Shown here: positions 35,010 through 43,543 of the stretch, one piece after another
Position numbering within the stretch: the first letter of the stretch is position 1
Layout of the letters: each line of letters starts with the position of its first letter
Source of the DNA: Anaerolineae bacterium
GTDB taxonomy: Bacteria; Chloroflexota; Anaerolineae; Aggregatilineales; Phototrophicaceae
Length of the DNA: 64,000 nt
Direction of reading: 5' to 3'
Assembly (NCBI GenBank): GCA_025055175.1
Contig: JANWYT010000017.1
Coordinates: 1 to 64,000, forward strand
The notes under the pieces: model-generated
What the model was told of the DNA's origin: nothing
Database searches by the model: none
The model's input: only the letters and a program-made list of their open reading frames with translations
Program-made: the position numbers and the translations under genes

Positions 35010-35789
35010 ATGTACCGCACCCTCAATCCTCGTCAACAGTTTAGCGCTCTGCTGTTGGCCCTGGTCAAGCGCGACTTGACAGCACGCTACCGACGCTCCT
35101 TTCTGGGGCCGCTGTGGGCTATACTACAACCGCTGCTGCTCATGCTATTGTTCCTATTTCTGAGCAGCGTCGTCAACATCCCCAGCGAAGGCGCGCCTTA
35201 CGTTCTGTTCAGCTTCGCTGCTCTCGTGCCCTGGACGTTCTTCAACAACGCCATCAACGGCTGCGCACCTAGCATTACAACCAACGCTGGTCTGCTGAAG
35301 AAGATGGCTGTTCCGCGCGAAGTCTTCCCGCTGGGTGCAGTGACGATCGCTAGCTTCGATCTGCTGATGGCTGGCAGCGTGTTGGCTTTCATGCTGCTCG
35401 TCTTCAACGTCCCTCTGACGTTCCATTTGGCGTGGCTACCTGTGTTGGCGCTGGGTTTGGGCCTGCTGGCCCTAGGGGTGGGCATGTTCATCGCGGCGCT
35501 GGCCACCTATCGGCGCGACTTCGTCTATGCGACGCCTTTCTTGTTGCAGTTCTGGCTTTACGCGACGCCAGTCGCCTATCCTCTGTCCAGCGTGCCAGAG
35601 CGTTTCATGGGGCTTTACCAGCTCAATCCGACAGTGGGCTACATTGACGGCTTCCGCAGCGTGATCGTACATGGTCGCGCTCCTGATTTCAGTCTGCTGC
35701 TGCTGGCTTTTGGTATCTCGGCGCTCGTCTTCCTGGTGGGATGGGGTGTCTTTAGGCTCACATCTCAGTATTTCGCCGATGTGCTTTAG
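35010..35789 (+). CDS. ABC-2 type polysaccharide exporter permease (Wzm/TagG-like)
   Basis: The protein of 259 residues from the chosen start has six predicted transmembrane helices. 'LLALVKRDLTARYRRSFLGPLWAILQPLLLMLLF' is the hallmark opening of TagG/RfbA/KpsM-type permeases, and 'YATPVAYPLSSVPERFMGLYQLNPTVGYIDGFRSVI' the hallmark closing loop. I start at the ATG at 35010 (MYRTLNPRQQ), where homologues begin; the frame extends to an ATG at 34938 but that 24-residue peptide is Cys-rich and unlike the family. No good Shine-Dalgarno precedes 35010, so the start is uncertain. The partner ATPase (Wzt/TagH) is not adjacent, which is unusual. The two membrane GTs upstream support export of a surface glycan. 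Confidence 0.85.
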   Translation: MYRTLNPRQQFSALLLALVKRDLTARYRRSFLGPLWAILQPLLLMLLFLFLSSVVNIPSEGAPYVLFSFAALVPWTFFNNAINGCAPSITTNAGLLKKMAVPREVFPLGAVTIASFDLLMAGSVLAFMLLVFNVPLTFHLAWLPVLALGLGLLALGVGMFIAALATYRRDFVYATPFLLQFWLYATPVAYPLSSVPERFMGLYQLNPTVGYIDGFRSVIVHGRAPDFSLLLLAFGISALVFLVGWGVFRLTSQYFADVL

Positions 35790-35858
35790 CATGAATTGTA
35801 AAACTTCAGTTCAGTAAGGTTTGCTCACTGTCTGTGCCTGCCAATAAGTTTGGCATGA

Positions 35859-35864
35859 TACAAT
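35859..35864 (+). promoter_or_regulatory. -10 box (TACAAT) before the LysM protein gene
   Basis: TACAAT lies 37 nt before the ATG at 35902, in the AT-rich spacer after the exporter permease. It probably drives the LysM-kinase-regulator cluster. Confidence 0.4.
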
Positions 35865-35901
35865 GATGAAAATGAAATGAAAACACAGTGACCTCGGCCC
35901 T

Positions 35902-36441
35902 ATGAACGAGCCTGCTTCTCGCGAACGAACGCGGACGATATTGCGTGTATTCCTGATGGTGTTCATTCTCTACGTCGCCATCGACTATGCAAACAACACC
36001 AACACCGACATCCCACAGCTTGTTACTGCGACCTCGCTGTCTGCAGAGCCAATTATCTTGGGGATACCACCGACCATTCCCTTCCCGTCTGAGACTGCGC
36101 ACTTTGGCTCGCCCAAGCCCAGCTTGCTCACTACGACGCCCATCCCTCACGTCGCTACTTTGCCAGCGCTGGCTTTGCCCAGTCCTGCACTGGCTCTGAC
36201 GATCATCCCGCCGCCGATGACGCGCGCAGAGGGAGCAGCCAACGGCCAAACCTATACCGTCCAGCCCGGTGATAATCTGTTCCGAATTGCGCTGCGCTTT
36301 GGCGTCAGCGCTGAAGCGCTGGCGCAAGCCAACGCACTGAGCGATCCGAGCCTAATTGTGGCAGGTCAGGTTCTGCGCATTCCTAGTACTCTCGTACCTT
36401 CAGCCACACCCATGTCAGCCTATCTCTTGTTTGTTGTGTAG
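35902..36441 (+). CDS. Membrane-anchored LysM-domain protein
   Basis: The 179-residue protein has an uncleaved N-terminal membrane anchor ('TILRVFLMVFILYVAIDYA' near residues 12-30), a Pro/Thr-rich extracytoplasmic linker, and one LysM domain at about 114-155: 'QTYTVQPGDNLFRIALRFGV' then 'AEALAQANALSDPSLIVAGQVLRIP'. LysM binds N-acetylglucosamine-containing glycans such as peptidoglycan. It sits 29 nt upstream of the NarL-type kinase gene, so it may supply a wall-associated component to that signalling pair; this link is contextual only. Confidence 0.85.
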   Translation: MNEPASRERTRTILRVFLMVFILYVAIDYANNTNTDIPQLVTATSLSAEPIILGIPPTIPFPSETAHFGSPKPSLLTTTPIPHVATLPALALPSPALALTIIPPPMTRAEGAANGQTYTVQPGDNLFRIALRFGVSAEALAQANALSDPSLIVAGQVLRIPSTLVPSATPMSAYLLFVV

Positions 36442-36470
36442 TTATGTTGACAATAGCTTGAGCCAGTCGC

Positions 36471-38018
36471 ATGAGAGCCAACCCGTCGCCCCGACTCCGC
36501 TTCAGCCAGCGCTTAGCTTTAGCTGTCTTTGCTATAGGCATGGCTTACGTGCTAGTTATCTACTTGCTCATCGACTCGGCCTTTGCATGGTCAGAGGCAG
36601 CCTCTATTCTGCGCGATGGAGTCGTCGTCAGCTCATGGGCATTCATCACCTATTGGCTGGCAGAACGCGAAATGCGCCTGCGCGCTTATCAAGCTGAGCG
36701 TGACCTGAAGACGTTGCACCAGGAGAAAGCCGAACTTCAGATGGCCTATCAGCGCTTAGAAGCTGATCTTGCCCAGGCGCGCGCGGCGCAGTCTAATCAG
36801 GCCATGCAGCTTGAAGCAGCGCTGACTCAGCTCAAGAATCTCCAGACACACCACGAACAGAACCTCCAAGCTCAGCAGCAGACGGACGCGACGCAGACTC
36901 TTCAGCAAGTCTTAATCGATGCTTTGCTGCAAATCCCGTCGATGGCCAGTCGAGCGCGCCATCTGGTGGACTTCAACGCAGATGTTCTGACCATCATGCA
37001 CCACATCGCGCCTCACCATGAACTCATCTGGCTCACTTACGACCACGGTGATCTGTTAATGGGCTTGCGCCGCACCCAGGGCGCGACGACTGCCGCCCCC
37101 TCCTACGTTGACCACAAGCCGCATCGTCCTCTACTAGCACGTCTAGCCAGCAGCTCACAACCTCTCACTCAGGCCGACCTCACTGATCTGGATTGGGTCA
37201 GCGAATTCGAACCAGAGAAGCCTCGGTCGCTGCTGGCCTGTGCCATCCTCTTTGGTAGCAAACCATTAGGCTTCGTGCTGCTAGCTTCTCTAGAAGACGA
37301 TGCTTACACCGACGATCATCGGCGTCGTCTGTTGTGGCTGAGTCATGCCGTCGCTCCATCTCTCCAGCTCATCCGCACCATCCATAAAAACCGCGAGAGC
37401 GGCTTCTATCACGAACGGACGCGCATTGCTCGTCATCTGCACGACAACCTGGCTCAGCAGCTCTTCCACTTAGCCATGACCAGCGATTTTCTGGCAGAGT
37501 CTGCCCAGAGTCTCAACCAACCTAAGCTAGCCGAGGGCTTACAGCAACTCGCTGAAGCTGCGCGACAAACCAACCAAGAAGTCCGCAACCTCATTGAAGA
37601 TATTCGTCCGGATTACATTCAGAAGTACACCCTGTCCACTCTCATTGAGCAGAGCGCAGAGCGCTTCCGCAAGCGTAGTGGCTTGAACGTCGTCCTGGAT
37701 TTACGGGGTGATACTCAGGGCGTTCCCTACCACATTAAAGAGAGCATATGCCACATTGTCGAAGAGGGTCTCCACAACATCTACAAACATGCCAAAGCCA
37801 AGAACGTCGCTCTATGCCTCCAAGAGTGGGAAGCTGAGCAAGTTTGGGTGTTGAGCATTCAAGACGACGGGCGTGGCTTCAACGTCGACCAGCCCATAGC
37901 CGATAAACACTTAGGGGTGAAAATCATGAGAGATAGAGCCAAAGATATTCAAGCAGAGTTTGTTATCAGCAGCTCACCCAATCAGGGTACAAGAATCGAA
38001 TTGAAATGGAGCAAATAA
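36471..38018 (+). CDS. NarX/DesK-type sensor histidine kinase (HisKA_3)
   Basis: The 515-residue kinase has two membrane segments near residues 15-60 with almost no extracytoplasmic loop, a long coiled coil at about 75-145 (Gln/Ala/Leu-rich), a GAF-like domain around 150-300, the dimerisation/phosphoacceptor motif 'ERTRIARHLHDNLAQQLFHLAM' near residue 315 (HLHDN His), and a HATPase domain with 'ICHIVEEGLHNIYKHAKAKNV' (N box) and 'IQDDGRGFN'. The C-terminal 'NQGTRIELKW' is typical. It is followed after 1 nt by its cognate response regulator gene, so they form a translationally linked two-component system. The signal is unknown; sensing within the membrane or cytoplasm is suggested by the topology. 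Confidence 0.93.
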   Translation: MRANPSPRLRFSQRLALAVFAIGMAYVLVIYLLIDSAFAWSEAASILRDGVVVSSWAFITYWLAEREMRLRAYQAERDLKTLHQEKAELQMAYQRLEADLAQARAAQSNQAMQLEAALTQLKNLQTHHEQNLQAQQQTDATQTLQQVLIDALLQIPSMASRARHLVDFNADVLTIMHHIAPHHELIWLTYDHGDLLMGLRRTQGATTAAPSYVDHKPHRPLLARLASSSQPLTQADLTDLDWVSEFEPEKPRSLLACAILFGSKPLGFVLLASLEDDAYTDDHRRRLLWLSHAVAPSLQLIRTIHKNRESGFYHERTRIARHLHDNLAQQLFHLAMTSDFLAESAQSLNQPKLAEGLQQLAEAARQTNQEVRNLIEDIRPDYIQKYTLSTLIEQSAERFRKRSGLNVVLDLRGDTQGVPYHIKESICHIVEEGLHNIYKHAKAKNVALCLQEWEAEQVWVLSIQDDGRGFNVDQPIADKHLGVKIMRDRAKDIQAEFVISSSPNQGTRIELKWSK

Positions 38019-38019
38019 C

Positions 38020-38664
38020 ATGGGCAAACCAATCAAAGTGTACATCATCGACGATCATGAACTGGTGCGCAGCGGCCTGCGCCTGGCCCTCAGCAACAGC
38101 GAAGACTTTGAGATTCTGGGTGACTTCGACAGCGGCGACCGCGCACTAGCTGACTTGCCGCTCCACAATCCGCAACAACAGCCCGACGTGGTGGTGCTTG
38201 ACCTGGACATGCCCATGCTGGATGGCGTTGAGACGACTGAGCTGCTGCTCAAGCAGATTCCTGATGTCAAAGTGGTCATCTTGAGCAACTATTGCACAGA
38301 AGATCACGTCGTCAATGCCTTGAAGGCTGGTGCGCTGAGCTACCTGGTCAAGACAGCGCGCGGTCAGGAGATTGCTCAAGCTGTCAGAGCAGCTTACGAA
38401 GGCAAACCCACGCTGTCGCCGGAAGCCGTGCAAATCCTGCTGCAAGCCACGCGCGGTCAGACGGAACGCCTGCACAACCTCACCCCGCGTGAGCGCAAGA
38501 TTTTGCGCATGATGACGCAGGGGATGACCAACCAGCAGATTGCCGCTGAGCTAGACATCGCTCAATCGACAGCCAAGTTCCACGTGGGCAACATCCTCAC
38601 CAAGCTCAACGTCAACAGCCGCACTGAGGCAGTGGCCTATGCTCTGCAAAACAACCTGGTCTGA
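38020..38664 (+). CDS. NarL/LuxR-family response regulator
   Basis: The 214-residue protein has an N-terminal receiver (acidic pair in 'IIDDHELVRSGLRLAL', phospho-Asp in 'VVVLDLDMPMLDG' near residue 63, Lys in 'YLVKTARG') and a C-terminal LuxR-type helix-turn-helix ('LTPRERKILRMMTQGMTNQQIAAELDIAQSTAKFHVGNILTKL'). It is immediately downstream of the sensor kinase. Its targets are unknown; autoregulation of the LysM-kinase cluster is possible. Confidence 0.95.
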   Translation: MGKPIKVYIIDDHELVRSGLRLALSNSEDFEILGDFDSGDRALADLPLHNPQQQPDVVVLDLDMPMLDGVETTELLLKQIPDVKVVILSNYCTEDHVVNALKAGALSYLVKTARGQEIAQAVRAAYEGKPTLSPEAVQILLQATRGQTERLHNLTPRERKILRMMTQGMTNQQIAAELDIAQSTAKFHVGNILTKLNVNSRTEAVAYALQNNLV

Positions 38665-38848
38665 GGGCCACGCGCCTGCCATCTGCTGTCAAGGCGCGCT
38701 ATACCTCGCTCGTCGCCTTGCAGAGCTTCTAGACAGTATGCTCCCACTCATTGACCAGGCGCGAGCATGGCTCAGCCCCCTGCTGGAGGACGTTCGCCTG
38801 CCAGCACGAGTTGTAAATCCGCTCGCGTCGACGTAGGCTGAGGCGCGC

Positions 38849-39206
38849 CTAGCGCTCCTCACGTTGAATGAATATGCCATAAGAACTGTCGGTATCAGTC
38901 AAGCTGTATCGGCGCAAAACATCGTCGCCTTCAACAGTAACATGACGTCGCAAAATGCCCTTCTCGCTCGGGGTCACCGGCACCTCGGACTCTAGAGCAT
39001 GAAAGCGCTCAACCTCTAATGTTGAAGCGCGACGATGGGAAAGTAATCTCGCTTAGGCTTATCAGCCCGCTAGCGATATGTGGCTTGCGATTGAACAGCG
39101 TCGGCGCAAGTTCAGCCACAGCAGATAGACGAGCTGCAAAACCCGCTAACACCATCAGTGCCAACACCACCAACCACAAAAAGTTCGTGATGAACTCAGT
39201 CGTCAC
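38849..39206 (-). pseudogene. Small membrane protein gene apparently split by a frameshift
   Basis: On the minus strand a GTG at 39206, preceded by a strong GGAGG (39214-39218) at 7 nt, opens a 65-codon frame: 'VTTEFITNFLWLVVLALMVLAGFAARL...SLSEITFPSSRFNIRG', ending in TGA at 39009-39011. It has one membrane helix near residues 8-28. In a different frame the sequence continues plausibly as 'LEVERFHALESEVPVTPSEK' to 'DTDSSYGIFIQREER' and stops at TAG 38849-38851. That second part has no good start of its own and looks like genuine protein. One missing or extra base near 39020 would join the two into about 118 residues. It may be a recent pseudogene, a sequencing or assembly indel, or two separate peptides. 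I recognise no family. The flanking 38665-38848 contains nothing I can support. Confidence 0.45.
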
Positions 39207-39403
39207 ATCTGGGCCTCCGATGATGAGTATCCAGCCATTGTGGCGCTTTTGCTGCGTGTGCTGTGCCAGGGGCGGACTTCATACGAGAGCGAGGTGCTGT
39301 GAAGCTAATGAATTGGCCCTGTCGTTTCGCCTCGTTCCGTGTTTCAATTACAAAACATCCAAAAAAGCAGTGTATGCGAGACAGACTCGCAGAGGATAGC
39401 ACT

Positions 39404-40861
39404 ATGACCACCAAGACGCCAATTACCGTCGCCTATGGCGATGGCATTGGGCCAGAGATCATGAGCGCTTGCCTGAAGATCATGCTGGCAGCCGGCGCTC
39501 AGCTCGAAATTGAGACGATTGAAGTCGGCGAACAAGTCTACCTGCGCGGCAACACCAGCGGCATCGAGCCTTCGGCCTGGGAGTCGCTGCGTCGTACTCG
39601 CGTCTTCTTCAAATCGCCCGTCACAACGCCACTAGGGGGCAAGGGCCTCAAGAGCCTCAACGTCACCATCCGCAAGGCTTTGGGGCTGTACGCCAACGTG
39701 CGCCCCTGCGTGTCCTATTCGCCGGCCATTGAGACCAAGCACCCGCTGATGAATGTGGTCATCGTCCGCGAGAACGAAGAAGACTTGTACGCCGGCATTG
39801 AACACCGCCAGACCAACGAAGTCTACCAAACGCTCAAGCTGATGACTTATCCTGGCAGCGAGAAGATCATCCGCTATGCGTTCGAATACGCGCGCATCAA
39901 CAAGCGCAAGAAGGTGACCTGCTTCACTAAAGACAACATCATGAAGATGACCGATGGCATGTTCCATCAAATCTTCGACAAGGTGGCAGCAGAATATCCG
40001 TCGCTCGAGACCAACCACATGATTATCGACATCGGCACGGCCCGCCTGGCAGATACGCCAGAGCTGTTCGACGTGATCGTCGTCCCTAATCTGTACGGTG
40101 ACATCATCAGCGACGTGGCAGCCCAACTCACTGGCTCGGTCGGCTTGGCGCCGTCGCTGAATATCGGCACGGACTTCGCCATGTTCGAGGCTATTCATGG
40201 CAGCGCACCCGATATTGCCGGCAAGGGCATTGCCAACCCCAGCGGCTTGCTGCGCGCTGGCATTGGCCTGCTACTACACATCGGCCAAACTCAGGTGGCG
40301 GAGGTCATCCACAACGCTTGGCGGCGCACTATTGAAGAAGGCATTCACACCCCTGACATCTACAACACCTTGCGCAGCACGCGCAAGGTCGGCACAGAAG
40401 AATTCGCCGATGCAGTGATCGAACGTCTAGGCCAGAAGCCGGAGAAGCTGCCCGTCATCAGCTACGCTCATCAAGAAGAGGCCATCACTCTGCCCCCCGT
40501 CGTCGTCCCTAAACAAACTAAGCAGCTCGTCGGCGTCGACGTCTTCGTCCACTGGGACGATGCGGGCCGTGATCCGAATGTGTTGGGTCGGTTGCTGAGC
40601 GAGCGCTGCAACAGCGACGGCCTGGACTTGGTGATGATTACCAATCGTGGCCAGAAGGTCTATCCTGATGGCTTCGGCGAGACTTTTTGCGCCGATCACT
40701 GGCGTTGCCGCTTCCTGCGCGGCGACGGTGCGCCTATCGAACATGGGCAGATCATCGCCCTGCTGGGCCGCTTCCAAGCTGCTGGGCTGGACTTCATCAA
40801 GACGGAGAACCTCTACACTTTTGACGGCAAACCAGGCTTTTCGCTGGGGCAGGGGCAATAA
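39404..40861 (+). CDS. icd: NADP-dependent isocitrate dehydrogenase, Thermus-type with C-terminal extension
   Basis: The 485-residue decarboxylating dehydrogenase converts isocitrate to 2-oxoglutarate. It shows 'ITVAYGDGIGPEIMSACLKIM', 'LRGNTSGIEPSAWESLRRTRVFFKSPVTTPLGGKGLKSLNVTIRKALGLYANVRP' (substrate Ser/Arg region), 'VIVRENEEDLYAGIEH', 'TKDNIMKMTDGMFHQIF' (Lys/Asp), 'VVPNLYGDIISDVAAQLTGSVGLAPS' and 'FEAIHGSAPDIAGKGIANPSG' (NADP loop). Residues from about 360 on ('LVGVDVFVHWDDAGRDPNVLGRLL' and later) form the extra C-terminal domain known from the Thermus enzyme. I chose the ATG at 39404 with AGAGG upstream; the frame continues 47 codons further upstream but reads like non-coding sequence. 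It supplies the TCA step that consumes succinyl-CoA-derived carbon from the propionate route. Confidence 0.92.
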   Translation: MTTKTPITVAYGDGIGPEIMSACLKIMLAAGAQLEIETIEVGEQVYLRGNTSGIEPSAWESLRRTRVFFKSPVTTPLGGKGLKSLNVTIRKALGLYANVRPCVSYSPAIETKHPLMNVVIVRENEEDLYAGIEHRQTNEVYQTLKLMTYPGSEKIIRYAFEYARINKRKKVTCFTKDNIMKMTDGMFHQIFDKVAAEYPSLETNHMIIDIGTARLADTPELFDVIVVPNLYGDIISDVAAQLTGSVGLAPSLNIGTDFAMFEAIHGSAPDIAGKGIANPSGLLRAGIGLLLHIGQTQVAEVIHNAWRRTIEEGIHTPDIYNTLRSTRKVGTEEFADAVIERLGQKPEKLPVISYAHQEEAITLPPVVVPKQTKQLVGVDVFVHWDDAGRDPNVLGRLLSERCNSDGLDLVMITNRGQKVYPDGFGETFCADHWRCRFLRGDGAPIEHGQIIALLGRFQAAGLDFIKTENLYTFDGKPGFSLGQGQ

Positions 40862-40976
40862 GCCCATAGCAACAGGCCTATAACACCTGTTTCATGCAGA
40901 ATTCATGTCCATCGCCTATCCTGTGACATGCAGATGCTTGAGAAGCCCTGCACGCCCGCTAGGAAAGGCCGCACCC

Positions 40977-41708
40977 ATGCCCCGTATTATCGCCCGCGCC
41001 GAAAATCTGCGCAAAGTTTACGAAGAAGGTGGACGCCAGCGCGTTATCCTTCACGACTTAAATTTGACCATCTATGAGGGTGAGTTCTTTGTGCTGCTAG
41101 GCAAGAGTGGCAGCGGCAAAAGCACCCTGCTCAACCTGCTCAGCGCCATCGACCGCGCCGACTCAGGCCGTATCTTCATCGGCGATACCGAGTTGACTGC
41201 TCTCAGCGAACAAGCCCAGACCCTGTTCCGCCGCGATCACATCGGCATCGTCTTCCAGTTCTTCAACCTCATCCCCACACTTACCGTGCTAGAGAACATC
41301 ACCTTGCCCCGCGAACTAGGTGGCCAGCCTCGCAAACGGGCTGAAGCGCGCGCGCGCCATTTGCTAGAGCGCGTCGGCCTGGCCGGTCGCGCCGATAGCT
41401 TCCCCGACAAACTAAGCGGCGGCGAACAGCAGCGCGTGGCCATCGCTCGCGCCCTGGCCCATGAGCCGCTACTGGTGCTGGCTGATGAACCCACTGGTAA
41501 CCTGGATGAAGAGAACGGTCAGCGCGTCCTAGCCCTGTTGCTAGAACTCACTCGTGAAGCAGGCAAGACACTCATCATGGCCACCCACAATCCTGAAGTT
41601 GTGCCGTTTGCGGATCGTGTGGCCCGTATGCACGACGGCCACTTGCTGATCGAAACTCAAAACGCGCAGCCTGCTTCTGCGCTAGCTTCGTTCGTGGAAA
41701 CTGCCTAA
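40977..41708 (+). CDS. ABC transporter ATP-binding protein, LolD/MacB type, without adjacent permease
   Basis: The 243-residue ATPase has Walker A '[25 protein letters not shown]', Q loop '[22 protein letters not shown]', signature '[36 protein letters not shown]' and H loop '[11 protein letters not shown]', the LolD/MacB/FtsE style. AGGAAAGG precedes the ATG at 40977; the frame extends upstream to 40905 without good start context. No FtsX/MacB-like permease follows; the next gene is a HEAT-repeat protein on the same strand 180 nt away. It therefore partners with a permease encoded elsewhere, or the permease gene was lost. Confidence 0.9.
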   Translation: MPRIIARAENLRKVYEEGGRQRVILHDLNLTIYEGEFFVLLGKSGSGKSTLLNLLSAIDRADSGRIFIGDTELTALSEQAQTLFRRDHIGIVFQFFNLIPTLTVLENITLPRELGGQPRKRAEARARHLLERVGLAGRADSFPDKLSGGEQQRVAIARALAHEPLLVLADEPTGNLDEENGQRVLALLLELTREAGKTLIMATHNPEVVPFADRVARMHDGHLLIETQNAQPASALASFVETA

Positions 41709-41832
41709 AGCCAACGGTGTCATCTTCTCGTAAAGATGGCGCTACCGAAATGCGCGACTCGTGCGATAATTGAGAGTGAGACATACGCCCAATCCCATAG
41801 CAGTTTTAGGCTTTTCTGATGGATGATGAGTG

Positions 41833-41838
41833 TATAAT
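41833..41838 (+). promoter_or_regulatory. -10 box (TATAAT) before the HEAT-repeat gene
   Basis: A consensus TATAAT lies 52 nt upstream of the ATG at 41891 in the 182-bp spacer. The -35 is not obvious. Confidence 0.45.
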
Positions 41839-41890
41839 GAGCCTGAGTAGTCGCGCCACAAGCGCATAACGGTGAAAGGTAGCTTATCCT

Positions 41891-42346
41891 ATGGCCGACC
41901 CATACCCCGACCAACTCAACAGCATCCTATCTGAACTGCGCGATGTTAACAAAGAGAAGCGCCGCCTGGCTGTCATGAAGCTGGGGATGCTGGGTGGGGA
42001 CGAGGCGATCCGCGCCCTCATTCGCCTGGTCGAGAACGACCACGAAGACCTGATCGTGCGCGGACGCGCCGCCATGATGCTCGGCAAAGTGGGCGATGCC
42101 CGTGCCGTCGAACCCCTGATCCGCGCCCTGGAAGCACCCGGCTATCAAACACCTCTCAATGCTGTCGAGTCGCTCGGCTTGCTCGGCGACACCCGCGCCA
42201 TCGAAGCCCTGATGGCCATCCTGCCGTCCTCCAAAGACAAGCTGCGCGACGCCACCCTGACGGCGCTCAAGCGCCTCGGCTGCGATACCGACGCCCTCAA
42301 CCAGGCGCTCACTAGCGACAAGAAGGCCCCAGAGCCAGAGCGCTGA
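41891..42346 (+). CDS. HEAT-repeat (PBS-lyase-like) protein
   Basis: The 151-residue protein consists of about four short HEAT/PBS-lyase repeats: 'RRLAVMKLGMLGGDEAIRALIRLVEND', 'LIVRGRAAMMLGKVGDARAVEPLIRALEAP', 'TPLNAVESLGLLGDTRAIEALMAILPS', 'DKLRDATLTALKRLGCD'. Each has the G-(D/N)-xxA(I/V)xxL pattern. Such scaffolds mediate protein-protein contacts; no catalytic residues are seen. It is monocistronic, with a -10 box upstream and a repeat hairpin (42366-42404) downstream. Confidence 0.85.
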   Translation: MADPYPDQLNSILSELRDVNKEKRRLAVMKLGMLGGDEAIRALIRLVENDHEDLIVRGRAAMMLGKVGDARAVEPLIRALEAPGYQTPLNAVESLGLLGDTRAIEALMAILPSSKDKLRDATLTALKRLGCDTDALNQALTSDKKAPEPER

Positions 42347-42365
42347 GTTCTCCCTCACCCTTTGC

Positions 42366-42404
42366 CCCTCTCCCAGATGGTTGCTGCGCTCCTTTGGGAG
42401 AGGG
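42366..42404. repeat. REP-like intergenic hairpin (CCCTCTCCCA...TGGGAGAGGG)
   Basis: CCCTCTCCCA and TGGGAGAGGG form a 10-bp stem with a 19-nt loop, flanked by CTCCCTCACCC on one side and AAAAAG on the other. The sequence style (CCCTCACCC...CCCCTCTCCC...GGGAGAGGG) is that of dispersed intergenic hairpin repeats seen in several bacterial phyla. It lies between the convergent HEAT gene and the 42455-42940 gene and would terminate both. Confidence 0.6.
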
Positions 42405-42454
42405 AAAAAGCCTCCGACGAGGGTTGTGTCTGACCCGTGACTCAGGCCGACGCA

Positions 42455-42940
42455 CTATCCACCTCCACGTGGGGGCGCTTGCAAGCTGCCATCCAACCAG
42501 CCCAGGCCGTAACCAACGACCAAGCGACCTGCTTCTGCCAGAGCCAAGCCTAGACTGTGTGTGTTATGGAACGTCCACCAGTGATCGGCGCTGGGCAGGA
42601 TGGCGACGCCGAAGTCTTGCACCACCAGGGCGCTGAGCGTGCGCGCCGCGTAAGCAGGGTGGGCGCTGGCGCGGCCATGGGCGTTATCGGCGCGCGTGAG
42701 GCTGACGCGGAAGCGCGACGGCGTGCGCGCCGCGTGCGGCGTGTCGCCATAGATGAGTACCTGGTAATCGATCAGGCCGTACAAACCGTCGGGCAGAGCT
42801 TTTGTCCAGCGGTAGTGGCCGTTCAACCACTTCAGCGGCGCATTCTCCAGGGCATAACCCGCTGCCTGATAGGCCTGGCCAACTACTGTGACCATCAGGG
42901 CGCGGAAGAATTCATGCCCAGCTTGGCGTGCTTCATCCAT
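42455..42940 (-). CDS. Conserved-looking protein of unknown function
   Basis: The 161-residue protein starts MDEARQAGHEFFRALMVTVV and contains 'YQAAGYALENAPLKWLNGHYRWTKALPDGLYGLIDYQVLIY' and 'HWWTFHNTHSLGLALAEAGRLVVGYGLGWLDG'. It has no clear membrane segment or signal peptide. The protein is rich in aromatic residues. I recognise no family. It lies 24 nt downstream of the DEDD exonuclease gene on the same strand and is probably cotranscribed with it. The opposite strand also has a long open frame, but the amino-acid composition supports the minus strand. Confidence 0.65.
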   Translation of the reverse strand: MDEARQAGHEFFRALMVTVVGQAYQAAGYALENAPLKWLNGHYRWTKALPDGLYGLIDYQVLIYGDTPHAARTPSRFRVSLTRADNAHGRASAHPAYAARTLSALVVQDFGVAILPSADHWWTFHNTHSLGLALAEAGRLVVGYGLGWLDGSLQAPPRGGG

Positions 42941-42964
42941 CGCTTGCCTATCTGCTACAGACTG

Positions 42965-43543
42965 TTACAAGCCGTACTTGCGCAGGATAGCCAGACCATG
43001 GTCTTGGATCAGGCGGGCCAAAATGCGCGCTGCATTGTAAGCGTCGTCGTGGGCGCGGTGGCGTGTACCTTCAAAGCTCATGGCCAGATTCTCCAGGGCG
43101 CGCTCTGTACCCATGCGTTCACCTTTGGCGTCGGCAAAGACGCGCTTGAGGTTGACGTGCTTCTTGCTGAAAGGATAGCGCTGTTTACGTCGCTTGCATT
43201 GTGTGCGGAACATCTCATGGTCGTAAGCACCCCAGCTGGCCCAGAGGATGTTGCGTGAGTCGTAATCGCGCTCTAGGGTGGCGCAGACAGCTTCAAAGGG
43301 TTGGCCTTCTTGAGCGATCATCTGTGGCGTGATGCTGGTCAGGGCCGTGCAGAAAGGGCTGATCTCGCTCTCTAGGGGCGTCACCAACAGACTGCGCTTA
43401 GCCGCAATCGACAGATCAGCCACGTTGAGCAGACACACTCCAACTTCGATGATTTCGTTGAGCTGGCCGACGGGGGCTTTGTAGCCCTCCCAACAGGTGG
43501 CTTCTAGGTCGAGGACGAGAATTTGGTCTTTGCGGATGGTCAT
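42965..43543 (-). CDS. DEDDh-type 3'-5' exonuclease (KapD/ERI-1-like)
   Basis: The 192-residue RNase H-fold exonuclease shows all metal-binding motifs: 'ILVLDLEATCWEG' (DxE, Exo I), 'ASWGAYDHEMFRTQCKR' (Exo II Asp) and 'HRAHDDAYNAARIL' (Exo III HxxxxD). The WEG after the first motif and the late HRAHDDAYNA are typical of the KapD/ERI-1 subgroup that trims RNA or DNA 3' ends. The ATG at 43543 is directly adjacent to the stop of the upstream DUF255 gene. The biological substrate is not known. Confidence 0.9.
   Translation of the reverse strand: MTIRKDQILVLDLEATCWEGYKAPVGQLNEIIEVGVCLLNVADLSIAAKRSLLVTPLESEISPFCTALTSITPQMIAQEGQPFEAVCATLERDYDSRNILWASWGAYDHEMFRTQCKRRKQRYPFSKKHVNLKRVFADAKGERMGTERALENLAMSFEGTRHRAHDDAYNAARILARLIQDHGLAILRKYGL

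Noticed and set aside
38639-38836. A 65-codon plus-strand frame overlapping the response regulator end.
   Set aside because: It overlaps the regulator's last codons, has no RBS and reads like non-coding sequence.
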